Shown one piece after another: positions 27,085-36,898 of a stretch of 64,000 nt of DNA (the stretch's first letter is position 1; each line of letters opens with the position of its first letter). Below the pieces are notes generated by a model that had not been told where the DNA came from, searched no databases, and was given only the letters and a program-made list of their open reading frames with translations. The position numbers were made by a program, and so were the translations under genes. This stretch comes from Dyella sp. EPa41 (GTDB taxonomy: Bacteria > Pseudomonadota > Gammaproteobacteria > Xanthomonadales > Rhodanobacteraceae), in NCBI RefSeq assembly GCF_016586165.1, contig NZ_BCPR01000003.1, positions 1 to 64,000 of the forward strand, written 5' to 3'.

Positions 27085-27105
27085 TGGAAGGGTGGATTCC
27101 TTCCA
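27085..27105. promoter_or_regulatory. Inverted repeat between the sigma factor and subtilase genes
   Basis: Perfect 7-bp arms TGGAAGG and CCTTCCA with a 7-base spacer in the 120-base divergent gap. Could be an operator or a coincidence of ECF-type GGAA elements on both strands; the GGAA on each strand would suit back-to-back ECF -35 elements. Confidence 0.45.
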
Positions 27106-27184
27106 TGGGCGTTCCAACGCGGTTCAAGGGGATAAAGCAGGGGCATGCTAGCATCCGGCCCCGTTGCCCTGGAGGCCCGTGGCG

Positions 27185-28435
27185 ATGCCGTTGCGCCGTA
27201 CTTACCGCTGGTCCCTGCAGGGGCTGTCCATCGCGTTGGCCATGGCTGCCGTTGCACCGATGCATGCGCAAGTACTCGGCCCCGCGCAGCGGATAACGGG
27301 TTTGCCGGCGCCCATCAACACCCGCCTGCCGACGGCATGGCCGGGCGCCAACCTGCAAGGCATCGACAACGTGCTGCAACGATCAGTGGCGCTCACGCGA
27401 TCGGTGCAGGTCGATGCGCTGCTGCGCAAGGAAGGCAGGCGCGTGGACGTCGACCCCCAAGGCGCACCGATCCTGCGTGGCGAATTTCTGGCCATGAATC
27501 TTTCAGGGGCGGCACTTGACGCGGTATTGGCGCAGGGCTTCAGCAAAGAGCGCGAAGTATCGATGGATGCGATGCCCGAGCTGGGCTTTGTCGTGCTTCG
27601 CGATAGCCGCAACCGCCGTGCGGAAGCATCCATGCGTGTACTGAGGCAGGCGGCGCCTGCGGCGACCTTTGCCTATCAGCACCTCTATCTGCCGGCCGGC
27701 ATGACCGAAGCGGCCGCGGAATCATCGTCCCCGGACGTCGCCTCTTCGGGGCCGGCGAAGCGCGTGGGGCTCATCGACGGCGGTGTCGATATGGCCGATC
27801 CCGCGCTGGCGCATGCGCAGGTCGAGCAGCACGGGTGCACGACGCCAAAGCCTTCGCGACACGGCACGGCCGTCGCCGCACGGCTGGTCGATGGCGATCA
27901 AGATACGTTGTTCGCCGCCGATCTGTGGTGTGGAGACACCGTGGGAGGTGCCACATCGCAACTGGTGGAGGCACTGGCCTGGATGGCGCGCGAGCACGTG
28001 CCGGTGATCAACATCAGCCTGGTCGGTCCTGACAATCCGATACTCGCGCATGCCGTGCAGGCCATGCTCGCGCGCGGCCAGGTGCTGGTGAGTGCGGCAG
28101 GCAACGACGGCCCCGCGGCGCCACCGCTGTTTCCGGCGGCGTATCCGGGCGTGATGGGTGTCGGTGGCGTCGATGCGCACGGCCGCGTCCTGCCGGAGTC
28201 TGCCAGTGGCGATCAGGTTTCCTTCTGCGCATCCGGCGTGGTCGGCACCGGACGCAACACGCTGCGTGGTACTTCGTTTGCCGCGCCCATCGTGGCGCGC
28301 AAGGCAGCGCACCTGATGGAAACGCCGGGTCCGGAGGTTGCTGCGCAGGTACTGCAACACCTGATCGGCGAAGCGCATGCGCTCGATGCCTCCGGCCATG
28401 ACCCACGCTGTGGCTACGGCGTGCTGTCGCCTTGA
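27185..28435 (+). CDS. S8 family serine peptidase (subtilase)
   Basis: A 416-residue exported protease with signal peptide ending near MHAQ and the mature start QVLG. The catalytic triad is Asp198 (LIDGGVD), His226 (SRHGTAVA) and Ser364 (GTSFAAP); the oxyanion Asn is in SAAGNDG. About 150 residues between signal and catalytic domain form a prodomain. The ATG at 27185 follows GGAGG; a TTG start 21 bases upstream is less likely. It opens divergently from the ECF sigma operon. Cys pairs (GCTTP, WCGDT, SFCAS, RCGYG) suggest disulfides. Likely target: a secreted or surface protein, perhaps encoded next door. Confidence 0.94.
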   Translation: MPLRRTYRWSLQGLSIALAMAAVAPMHAQVLGPAQRITGLPAPINTRLPTAWPGANLQGIDNVLQRSVALTRSVQVDALLRKEGRRVDVDPQGAPILRGEFLAMNLSGAALDAVLAQGFSKEREVSMDAMPELGFVVLRDSRNRRAEASMRVLRQAAPAATFAYQHLYLPAGMTEAAAESSSPDVASSGPAKRVGLIDGGVDMADPALAHAQVEQHGCTTPKPSRHGTAVAARLVDGDQDTLFAADLWCGDTVGGATSQLVEALAWMAREHVPVINISLVGPDNPILAHAVQAMLARGQVLVSAAGNDGPAAPPLFPAAYPGVMGVGGVDAHGRVLPESASGDQVSFCASGVVGTGRNTLRGTSFAAPIVARKAAHLMETPGPEVAAQVLQHLIGEAHALDASGHDPRCGYGVLSP

Positions 28436-28543
28436 AGCTGAATGCGGACCAACGACAACCGCGTCGGCGCGGAAGGATCCGCTGATCGCCAACGTAGAGG
28501 ACTCCTGCAAGCCGGGCATTCGCCCCAGGCAGGAGACCCACCC

Positions 28544-29476
28544 ATGCGAAACACGCTCCGCAACAACACGACGCTCTCTTTCGCTCTGCGCGCAGGTGCC
28601 GTGGCCCTGGTCACCGTCGCAACGGCCCACGCCCAGGTTCTTGGCGGCGGCATCGGCGGCGGACTTGCCGGTCGAGGCCAATCCGCCATCGGTTCCGTGG
28701 GCGGCCAGGTCGGTGGTTCCATGCGGGGCATGGGCAACGCAGGCATGCCCCCTATCGGCCAGCGTGATATCGAGCGACGTGCCGCGCCTTTGCGACAGCG
28801 GGCGGAGGCGGCCGGCGGGTCGGCGACCGGTGCCGTAGCCAAGACAGCCGGTTCGGTGAACGGGCAGGCGGCCGGTGGTGCCGCGGCGGGCCTCGCCGGC
28901 GCGAATGGTCATGGTACGCACGCCGCACTCGATGGTGCGGGTGAAGCCGCTGCGACGGCGGCTGGCAGCGTGGACGCTTCCGGCGTACGTCAGTCCGCGG
29001 CGAATGCCGCAGGGCAGGCGCTCGACCGCGCCGACTCAGACGTATCGACGGCCAAACGCGACGCCAGTGGCGCGGTGGGTCGCGCGCAGAATGCGTCCAG
29101 CAACGTTGCGGCGCTGGCGGGTGGTGCGGCTGATGCCGGCGGCCATGCCATCGAGCAAACGGCCACGAGTCATGCAGTGCAGGCGGCTTCGGCGAGCGCA
29201 AGCAGGCAGGCATTGCAGCAGTCTGCAGTGGCGCAGTCGTCCCAAGCCTCAGGCGATAGCGCGGGCCGCTTGGGCAACATGGCAGGCGCTATCGGCGGCA
29301 GCGCAAATGCCGACCAGGGTGTCCAAGGACGAAACGCTTCGGCCGACGCCAACGCCAACGACCATGCGGATATCGGCGCCCACGCCGACGGCTCGGGGCA
29401 GGTGGCTCACGGGGCGTCCGGCTCGGCGCAGGTCGATGGCAATGCAAGCGCCACCGCGAATGCGGGACAGCACTGA
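28544..29476 (+). CDS. Ala/Gly-rich exported protein of unknown function
   Basis: A 310-residue protein with a signal peptide ending near AHAQ, whose mature start QVLGG repeats that of the subtilase upstream. The rest is low complexity, dominated by Ala, Gly, Ser, Asn, Asp and Gln, with many small imperfect Ala-rich helical repeats and a C-terminal polar stretch (NASADANANDHADIGAHADGSG). Only one run near residues 60-88 (GMPPIGQRDIERRAAPLRQRAEAAG) is charged. AGGAGA precedes the ATG at 28544 by 7 bases. It lies 108 bases after the subtilase. No family recognised; it looks like an extracellular or surface fibrous component. Confidence 0.82.
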   Translation: MRNTLRNNTTLSFALRAGAVALVTVATAHAQVLGGGIGGGLAGRGQSAIGSVGGQVGGSMRGMGNAGMPPIGQRDIERRAAPLRQRAEAAGGSATGAVAKTAGSVNGQAAGGAAAGLAGANGHGTHAALDGAGEAAATAAGSVDASGVRQSAANAAGQALDRADSDVSTAKRDASGAVGRAQNASSNVAALAGGAADAGGHAIEQTATSHAVQAASASASRQALQQSAVAQSSQASGDSAGRLGNMAGAIGGSANADQGVQGRNASADANANDHADIGAHADGSGQVAHGASGSAQVDGNASATANAGQH

Positions 29477-29588
29477 GGCTTTCATTCGCGCGAAGCTGTT
29501 GACGGATGTTCCAGGCGACCGATGGCGTGCGCATGACCATGGCACGCACCGGGCATCGGAGCCCAACCGTCGTTGAGGTCGTAACGCT

Positions 29589-29624
29589 GGCGGGCGCGGC
29601 ATCATCAATGATGCTGCGCCCGCC
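29589..29624. repeat. Long hairpin between convergent genes
   Basis: An inverted repeat with outer arms GGCGGGCGC / GCGCCCGCC and inner arms GCATCAT / ATGATGC, one mismatch between them and a loop of 2 bases. It lies between the convergent Ala/Gly-rich gene and frmA. No T-run follows on either strand, so it may be a bidirectional pause or transcript-end structure rather than a classical terminator. Confidence 0.75.
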
Positions 29625-29725
29625 GTTCACTCACTGGCGGAGCAGGGCCGGAAGCGGGCATGTCATCACGCTTCCGTACCTCATCGCGGTGCCCGCCCGC
29701 CATGATGGCGTACTTGCTCGCGCTT

Positions 29726-31166
<1,441 letters not shown>

Positions 31167-31513
31167 GGGCAGAGTCCCCAGAATACTAGCCGGGGGTATC
31201 CTATATACCCCCTCCCAGTATGACAAGTAGCTCCTCGTCCGCTCGAACCATCTGTCCGGCGGGCCCGGTTGAATGCCGCGAGCCTTGCCTCCATGGTCTT
31301 GGGGGCCGCATGCGTTTGCGATCCGATGCGGGCATGTCGAACTCACGGACGCTGGTTCATGGTCTTCGATACACGGGAACGCATGCGCACAACGCCGCCA
31401 CGATGCGGCGCTCGCGAAGAGCGGTTGATCAAGCAGCCATCACGCGGTGTCAGCCGGGACAGTCCCTGGCGTAGACTCCCCGGGCTGCGTCACACGCCAG
31501 ACCAAGGAATGCA
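31167..31513. other. Divergent control region between frmR and the ABC exporter genes
   Basis: 347 bases with no convincing gene. The frmR-proximal part holds the operator at 31184-31220; the remainder leads to the ABC ATPase start and shows no clear further element. Confidence 0.6.
31184..31220 (-). promoter_or_regulatory. FrmR operator
   Basis: Inverted repeat with outer arms TACTA / (C)AGTA and perfect inner arms GGGGGTAT (31192-31199) and ATACCCCC (31205-31212). A G/C tract flanked by A/T inverted repeats is the known recognition style of FrmR/RcnR/CsoR repressors. It lies 18-54 bases upstream of the frmR start. Confidence 0.85.
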
Positions 31514-32461
31514 ATGAGCGAACAGGCCACGACGACGCCACACGCAGTATCCATTCGAGGCGTCAGCAAGACCTACAAGAGCGGCTTTCAGGCATTGAAG
31601 CCGATCGACCTCGACATCCGGCAAGGCGAGATCTTCGCGCTACTCGGCCCCAATGGTGCCGGCAAGACCACGCTGATCAGCATCATCTGCGGCATCGTCA
31701 AGCCAAGCGCCGGCGAAGTAAGCGCCGATGGCCACGACGTGTTGCGCGACTATCGCCTCACGCGCTCGAAGATCGGCCTGGTTCCGCAGGAGCTGTCCAC
31801 CGACGCCTTCGAAACGGTGTGGGCCTCGGTCAGGTTCAGTCGCGGCCTGTTCGGGCGCACCCGCAACGACCAGCACATCGAAAAGGTGCTGCGCGATCTT
31901 TCGCTGTGGGAGAAGAAAGACGCGAAGATCATGACGCTGTCCGGCGGCATGAAGCGTCGCGTGCTGATCGCCAAGGCGCTGGCGCACGAACCGAGCATCC
32001 TGTTCCTGGACGAACCCACCGCCGGCGTGGACGTGGAACTGCGCCACGACATGTGGGAGATGGTGCGCAAACTGCGCGAAACCGGCGTCACCGTCATCCT
32101 GACCACGCACTACATCGAAGAGGCCGAGGAAATGGCCGACCGCGTGGGCGTGATCAACCGCGGCGAGTTGATCCTCGTGGAAGACAAGCACGTGCTGATG
32201 CGCAAGCTGGGCAAGAAGCAGCTGTCCATCAGCCTGCAGACGCCCATGCAGGCCTTGCCCGAGGGATTGGGCGACTACGCGCTGGAGCTGTCCGAGGACG
32301 GTACGACGCTGACCTATACATTCGATGCGCAGGGCGACGACACCGGCATTGCCGTCTTGCTGCGCAAGCTGGGAGATCGAGGCGTGGACTTCAAGGACCT
32401 GCACACATTGGAAAGCTCGCTCGAAGACATCTTCGTCAGCCTGGTGCGGGGTGCACGATGA
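31514..32461 (+). CDS. ABC-2 exporter ATP-binding protein (YadG-like)
   Basis: A 315-residue ATPase with Walker A GPNGAGKT at 45-52, signature LSGGMKRR at 142-149, Walker [12 protein letters not shown] at 163-173 and H-loop [10 protein letters not shown]. It strongly resembles E. coli YadG in these regions, and the permease downstream resembles YadH. AAGGA precedes the ATG. The stop overlaps the permease start by ATGA. The C-terminal 80 residues form the regulatory domain usual in this group. Substrate unknown. Confidence 0.94.
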   Translation: MSEQATTTPHAVSIRGVSKTYKSGFQALKPIDLDIRQGEIFALLGPNGAGKTTLISIICGIVKPSAGEVSADGHDVLRDYRLTRSKIGLVPQELSTDAFETVWASVRFSRGLFGRTRNDQHIEKVLRDLSLWEKKDAKIMTLSGGMKRRVLIAKALAHEPSILFLDEPTAGVDVELRHDMWEMVRKLRETGVTVILTTHYIEEAEEMADRVGVINRGELILVEDKHVLMRKLGKKQLSISLQTPMQALPEGLGDYALELSEDGTTLTYTFDAQGDDTGIAVLLRKLGDRGVDFKDLHTLESSLEDIFVSLVRGAR

Positions 32462-33219
32462 ACCTGCCCGCCGTTCGCGCCATCTACCGTTTCGAAATGG
32501 CCCGCACCTTCCGCACGCTGACGCAGAGCATCGTGTCGCCGGTGCTGTCGACCTCGCTGTATTTCATCGTATTCGGTACCGCCATCGGCTCGCGCATGGG
32601 CGAGATCGGCGGCACCAGCTACGGTGCCTTCATCATCCCCGGCCTGATCATGCTGTCGCTGCTCAACGAAAGCATTTCCAATGCCTCGTTCGGCATTTAC
32701 CTGCCCAAGTGGTCGGGCACCATCTACGAACTGCTCTCCGCGCCGGTGTCGCCGTTCGAGGCGGTGCTGGGCTATGTCGGGGCGGCGGCCACCAAATCGG
32801 TGATGCTTGGCTTGTTGATCCTCGCCACGGCGCGCTTCTTCGTGCCGTACAGCATCATGCATCCGCTGTGGATGATGGCCTTCCTGCTGCTCACCGCCGT
32901 CACCTTCAGTTCGTTCGGTTTCATCATCGGTCTCTGGGCCGACGACTTCCAGAAGCTGCAAGTGATCCCGCTGATGGTGGTCACGCCGCTGACGTTCCTC
33001 GGTGGCGCCTTCTATTCGATCGGGATGCTTCCGCCGTTCTGGCAGAAGGTGGCCTTGTTCAACCCCGTGGTGTACCTGATCAGCGGTTTTCGCTGGAGCT
33101 TCTACGGGCATTCCGACGTCAACGTGGTATTGAGCGCGGGCATGACCCTGGCGTTTCTCGTGCTGTGCGCCGTGGCCATCGGCTGGATCTTCCGCACGGG
33201 GTACAAGCTACGCTCGTGA
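32458..33219 (+). CDS. ABC-2 exporter permease (YadH-like)
   Basis: A 253-residue membrane protein with six predicted spans and the ABC-2 signature features: [27 protein letters not shown] at span 1, [10 protein letters not shown], and [21 protein letters not shown] followed by [12 protein letters not shown], the last being the family signature. It pairs with the overlapping ATPase gene. The pair resembles YadGH and drug or polysaccharide exporters; nothing nearby identifies the cargo. Confidence 0.93.
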   Translation: MNLPAVRAIYRFEMARTFRTLTQSIVSPVLSTSLYFIVFGTAIGSRMGEIGGTSYGAFIIPGLIMLSLLNESISNASFGIYLPKWSGTIYELLSAPVSPFEAVLGYVGAAATKSVMLGLLILATARFFVPYSIMHPLWMMAFLLLTAVTFSSFGFIIGLWADDFQKLQVIPLMVVTPLTFLGGAFYSIGMLPPFWQKVALFNPVVYLISGFRWSFYGHSDVNVVLSAGMTLAFLVLCAVAIGWIFRTGYKLRS

Positions 33220-33894
33220 TGAACACGGCGTACCGGAGTGAATCGTCACGCGCAACGGCGACGATGGCGTTTCGCTTGAAGGCGACACGTCTCTTCGCAT
33301 TCACTGTCGGGAGACAGGTGCAGCGGGGGGGGGATGTTCGCCCCTACGCGGGTACGCCGCATGCTGATGGTCAGGCGAGGGCAACGCCGACAGGCGTGAT
33401 GGCATGCACTTGCTACGGTTTCGAGGTTACTCGCGGGATCGCCAAGGATGTCGCGAGTGGCCTCGACGGCAAGGTCGAGAAGCGCGGGCCGAGTGAGCTA
33501 GCACCTCAAGCGGCCCGCTGACCATCAACAACTACCCCAGAGTTGAGCATGGCTATCCGCGATCATACGGGACGCATGCGCCCGTTCATTTTTCCCAGCA
33601 CCACCCTTGCTTCCCGTTCCGGGGAGCTCATATCCAGCGGGCCGGGCGACTCTGCCCGCGCGCGTCAGCGTACCCCGACACGCGCCATCGGCCACGCATT
33701 TGCCTGCTCGTTGTGCCGAAGGGCTTGATAGCGGGCTCGAAGTGAGCACTTCCCCCATCGGGTGATCGTTCCGACAGCGCCCCTGCCTGCGGTGCGTTGC
33801 GCTGCAACATAGCGATCGCCTACATCGGTAACCGGCATGCGCCGACACGGAAGCCTGTAGGGCTAGCTCCGTTGCCGGGCCGTGCCTGACAGGA
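33220..33894. other. Stretch without a convincing gene
   Basis: 675 bases between the ABC permease and the HigA-like gene. Open frames exist on both strands but none has a family match, a good start signal or stable composition. A weak hairpin AGCGcGGGCCG / CGGCCCGCT lies near 33480-33521. The lower coding order compared with the flanks suggests degenerate or foreign DNA. Confidence 0.55.
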
Positions 33895-34218
33895 ATGGAA
33901 GCCCCCATGTGCCTTATCAAACTCGATCCACTGATGGACTTCGACCTCTCGTACCCATTACGCAGCCCCGGCGACGTGCTGCTGAACGATCACCTCCGGC
34001 CCCGCACCATGACGCTGCCCTGGCTGGCGCGGCGCACTGGTATTTCCGTGTCCTCGCTGCGGGAGATCGCCAAGGGAGAACGGCGCATCAACGCCGAATT
34101 CGCCATGCGCCTGTACAGCGTGCTGGATCCCACGCCCGCCTATTGGTTGGTGCTGCAGGCGCGTTATGACCTAGCGGTAGCAGGTTGTCGACGAGAGGGA
34201 CGTCGACGGTTGGGCTGA
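33895..34218 (+). CDS. HigA-like XRE family antitoxin, orphan
   Basis: A 107-residue protein with PGDVLLNDHLRPRTMTLPWLARRTGI, SVSSLREIAKGERRINAEFAMRLYSVL and PAYWLVLQARYDLAVA, the full course of the HigA/VapI addiction-module antidote family, with the HTH at about 45-65. Start 33895 or 33907; no strong signal decides. No HigB-type toxin frame is found on either side. The C-terminal CRREGRRRLG is a basic tail. An orphan antitoxin may be a relic of a toxin-antitoxin pair, or now a plain regulator (inference). Confidence 0.82.
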   Translation: MEAPMCLIKLDPLMDFDLSYPLRSPGDVLLNDHLRPRTMTLPWLARRTGISVSSLREIAKGERRINAEFAMRLYSVLDPTPAYWLVLQARYDLAVAGCRREGRRRLG

Positions 34219-34276
34219 CGCTCGACCTTGCCTCCGCCGGGTCGGCTTGCCCCAGGGCCGGGCTGGCCGGAACGAT

Positions 34277-34308
34277 CCGTGCGGACGGCTAGATGGCCGT
34301 CCGCACGG
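34277..34308. repeat. Perfect 13-bp inverted repeat
   Basis: CCGTGCGGACGGC and GCCGTCCGCACGG flank a 6-base loop, 58 bases after the HigA-like stop. It could be a terminator without a T-run or an operator for the XRE protein. Confidence 0.7.
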
Positions 34309-34410
34309 GTCGGTATTCCCTTGCGGTTCGCAGAGTTGCCATACTGCGCGCCGGGGACTCCATGCGTCACCTGCCTTCCTGGCAGGCGGTCGCAGGGAAA
34401 AGGGGGAAAT

Positions 34411-34677
34411 ATGGGGCTTTGGTCAGGCTTGGCCGTCGGGCAGGGTTTCCTGCGTGCCGAAGGCATCGCCGACTTCGAACTCTACGGCGCCGTCGCAGCC
34501 TGCGACGCAGGCGCCGCGCTCTCGCAAGCCATCGACCTCGCGACACGGCATGGGCCGGACATCGCGCAAGGCCATCGAACCTCCCGTTCCGACGCGGTCA
34601 TCCACGCCGGGGCCATCAACGAGATGGCCTTGATCAACGGGATGGAAGTGGACGTCGTCGACGTCTCCTGGATGTAG
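34411..34677 (+). CDS. Hypothetical protein
   Basis: An 88-residue protein starting MGLWSGLAVGQGFLRAEGI, without signal peptide or clear membrane span. AGGGGGA precedes the ATG at 34411 by 4-5 bases. It contains a slightly acidic C-terminus (NGMEVDVVDVSWM). No family recognised. It lies between the HigA-like gene and another hypothetical gene in the accessory-looking stretch. Confidence 0.55.
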   Translation: MGLWSGLAVGQGFLRAEGIADFELYGAVAACDAGAALSQAIDLATRHGPDIAQGHRTSRSDAVIHAGAINEMALINGMEVDVVDVSWM

Positions 34678-34775
34678 ATGCAAGGCCCGCCCTCAGCGGC
34701 GGAGAAAGGCTTGGCTTAGGCAGTGACAGGTTCGTCGATTCCAAAACAGTCTTCCAACACAGGGGGTAGGGCTCT

Positions 34776-35219
34776 ATGCAATCGAAAGGCATGGTATTGG
34801 CAACGGTTGGGCTACTCATCGTCGTGGGTTTCATCGTGCAACGAAGCTACAGTTCGAGCGTGCGTCCCGACAGAAACCCGGACCCTCAAAAGAACGCGTT
34901 GCCCGTGGACTCACTCGAGTTCAAACCCATCGATCACACCAGCTACGACCTGGGCTACCAGGCCGGCAAGTCCGGCGCCAGCCCAACCACCGCACCCGCC
35001 GACTGGCCCAGCTATTGGCTCGGCTATGGCGAAGAAAAGCGAGCCGAAGGCGACACGCCGCCCCGTCCAGGCAGCTTCGCCGACCTGCTCCACGAGAACC
35101 AGCGTTGTGTCCAGGGCGAAGTGGTCACCGTTCGCGACAAGACCTACGCCAAGACCAAGGACGCCTCCGGCGCCACCTTCCTGTGCAACCGGTTCACGGT
35201 ATTGCCGCTTGGACATTGA
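34776..35219 (+). CDS. Hypothetical membrane-anchored protein
   Basis: A 147-residue protein with one N-terminal hydrophobic span (residues 6-22, MVLATVGLLIVVGFIVQ) and a soluble, probably periplasmic part with repeated Tyr/Gly segments (SYDLGYQAGKSGAS and SYWLGYGEEKRAEG) that look like two copies of a short helix motif, then a C-terminal piece with two cysteines (RCVQGE, FLCNRF). GGGGGTAGGG precedes the start. No family recognised. A 10-bp hairpin follows at 35237-35266. Confidence 0.65.
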   Translation: MQSKGMVLATVGLLIVVGFIVQRSYSSSVRPDRNPDPQKNALPVDSLEFKPIDHTSYDLGYQAGKSGASPTTAPADWPSYWLGYGEEKRAEGDTPPRPGSFADLLHENQRCVQGEVVTVRDKTYAKTKDASGATFLCNRFTVLPLGH

Positions 35220-35236
35220 ACCCGCTGGACCCATCG

Positions 35237-35266
35237 GGTGGGGCTGGAGATCGCTTCAGCCCCACC
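35237..35266 (+). terminator. Possible terminator hairpin
   Basis: 10-bp stem GGTGGGGCTG / CAGCCCCACC with a 10-base loop, 18 bases after the stop at 35219. No T-run follows, so the call is tentative. Confidence 0.45.
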
Positions 35267-35372
35267 TGTGAGGTCGGCTGCTTGGCGAGCCGGTATGGTC
35301 TGCTTTCGACTGCGGATCCAGACGGTCGTTGCAACACACAAAGGGCTGCGTGAGCAGTAGGAGTGTTGCAAG

Positions 35373-35858
35373 AAGTCCCAACAACCTCCGATTCATTACA
35401 CCGACACCCAGACCGGGCTGATGGTGGACCGTTGGCAACGTGGCGAGTCACTTCACAAGATTGCCCAGCTCTTTGATCCGCACTATTCCACCGTGCGCAG
35501 GATTCTGGCCGAGATCGGTGGTATCCGGCCCGCGGTACGCCATCGGGCGGATCGCGCACTGAAACTGGCCAAGCGCGAGGAGATTTCCAGAGCGCTGATA
35601 GCCAGTCAATCGATTCGCTCAGTGGCGGCTCAACTGAGCCGGGCGCTATCGACGATAAGTCGAGAGATTCGACGCAATGACAGATGAGAGCGCTATCGGG
35701 CCAGCCTCGCCGATCAATGCGCATGGGATCGCGCCCGCCGCCCCAAGCGCTGCAAGCTTGCTCAGCACCGGACTCTGGCGCGCCTGGTAGCCGCTATGCT
35801 CCGGCAACAATGGGCGCCGGACGAGATTGCCGGCTGGCTCAAACGAAACGTACCCGGA
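35373..35858 (+). pseudogene. IS30 family transposase remnant
   Basis: One reading frame encodes the N-terminal half of an IS30-type transposase: DTQTGLMVDRWQRGESLHKIAQLFD, the HTH part KREEISRALIASQSIRSVAAQLSRALSTISREIRRND, and then RYRASLADQCAWDRARRPKRCKLA and WAPDEIAGWLKRN. It is broken by an in-frame TGA at 35685-35687 and ends abruptly near 35858, before the DDE catalytic domain. The left end may be the GTGTTGCA near 35364. The sequence then runs directly into the exported protein gene at 35871. It is therefore a dead fragment with a nonsense codon and a 3' deletion. Confidence 0.85.
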
Positions 35859-35870
35859 CCAAGGGCAACC

Positions 35871-36413
35871 ATGTATTCGCTATTCATTGCGCTGTCTGCG
35901 CTGGGCGTAGCGCATGCGACCACCGCGGATCCCTGCGTTGAATTGGTTCCCGGCAACCTCAGGCGGGTACTGGCGCAGCGCTTTCCGGATACGAGACTTC
36001 CATTGGCCACGGATTCGCGGGAAGCATCTCGCCGCTACGCCGAAAGCAAGGGCAATGCCTGCCTGTTGATTTCGCGAGCCGATTTCGATGGAGATGGACG
36101 CCCCGACCTGGTGTTGCTGCTTCCTGCCAAAACAGCGAAGGACTTTCGCTTGGTGGTCGCGCTCAATGGGGCCGCCGGCTTCAAAGTAGCCGACCTTGGG
36201 TCATGGACCGAACCGGTCACTGACCTCTTTGTCGATACTGCACCTTCGGGCACATACACGCACACGGAAGCGTATCCATTCCAACCAGAACCCGGTGCAG
36301 TCGAGAGAATTGCCAGCGCACACGAAGGGTTCTATTTCGGAAAGATTGAAGCCGGAGCGGACGTTTACTTCCTCAATCATGGTCAATGGCGTCATGTGCA
36401 TACCATTGATTAG
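35871..36413 (+). CDS. Exported protein with one FG-GAP-like calcium motif
   Basis: A 180-residue protein with signal peptide (MYSLFIALSALGVAHA) and a domain containing DFDGDGRPDLVLLL, the calcium-loop motif of FG-GAP/VCBS repeats, here in a single copy. The C-terminal GKIEAGADVYFLNHGQWRHVHTID is typical of small VCBS-domain proteins. The gene begins 12 bases after the IS30 remnant, in the same frame, so its original promoter has probably been replaced. The frame is open upstream into the transposase remnant, but the signal peptide marks the true start. Confidence 0.75.
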   Translation: MYSLFIALSALGVAHATTADPCVELVPGNLRRVLAQRFPDTRLPLATDSREASRRYAESKGNACLLISRADFDGDGRPDLVLLLPAKTAKDFRLVVALNGAAGFKVADLGSWTEPVTDLFVDTAPSGTYTHTEAYPFQPEPGAVERIASAHEGFYFGKIEAGADVYFLNHGQWRHVHTID

Positions 36414-36520
36414 TTGGCCTCGCGGATGGAGGCTCCGACTCCAGGCGCTTGATCGAGGATTGGTGCAGGTGTCCGGAAGGGCGTTCCACCGGCAGGTTTT
36501 CAAAGGGAGGACTTCAATCC

Positions 36521-36604
36521 ATGACGGACAATCTAGTGATCATTGCCGTCGCTCTGGTTTTCCTGATACCGATTGCCATTTATGTGGTTGCCACCTTGGC
36601 ATAG
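36521..36604 (+). CDS. Putative 27-residue membrane peptide
   Basis: A short frame MTDNLVIIAVALVFLIPIAI continuing to YVVATLA, hydrophobic from residue 5 to the end, as expected for a single transmembrane helix. AGGGAGG at 36504-36510 lies 10 bases upstream of the ATG. It follows the FG-GAP protein gene by 107 bases. Size and composition recall KdpF-type small membrane proteins, but no kdp genes adjoin it. Judged real because of the strong ribosome-binding site and clean helix, not from homology. Confidence 0.5.
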   Translation: MTDNLVIIAVALVFLIPIAIYVVATLA

Positions 36605-36898
36605 GGTTGACGCTGGCGGTCGTCGGCGTTGCCATGCTTCGGATCGGACGAAATAGGTGATTGCGCGACGTCTTGGCGATGTCGGCTTCCGATAGGGGCT
36701 CGACCCGGTCCGCGACCTCGTAAGGCCGGTTTTCGACCCGACCCGAGCTCTCCGACCCATTGCAGCATGAACTGATCGGCAAGCCGGGTTCTCCGTAAAA
36801 CTACGGTTTGCTGCAGCGCGCCTTTGCGGGACGATGTGCCGCCGCCGCCGCATACGATCGATAGCCGGAACTTCCATCGCCAGTCATGGAGTCATCCT

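Noticed and set aside
33222-33521. Possible 100-codon gene after the ABC permease
   Set aside because: No recognisable family, poor start context and irregular composition.
33525-33920. Minus-strand frame of 131 codons considered as a HigB-type toxin
   Set aside because: No RelE/HigB features, Cys/Arg/Ser-rich shadow composition, and wrong strand relative to the antitoxin.
36533-36877. Minus-strand frame upstream of the exported hypothetical gene
   Set aside because: No start signal, no domain; overlaps the small membrane peptide region on the other strand.
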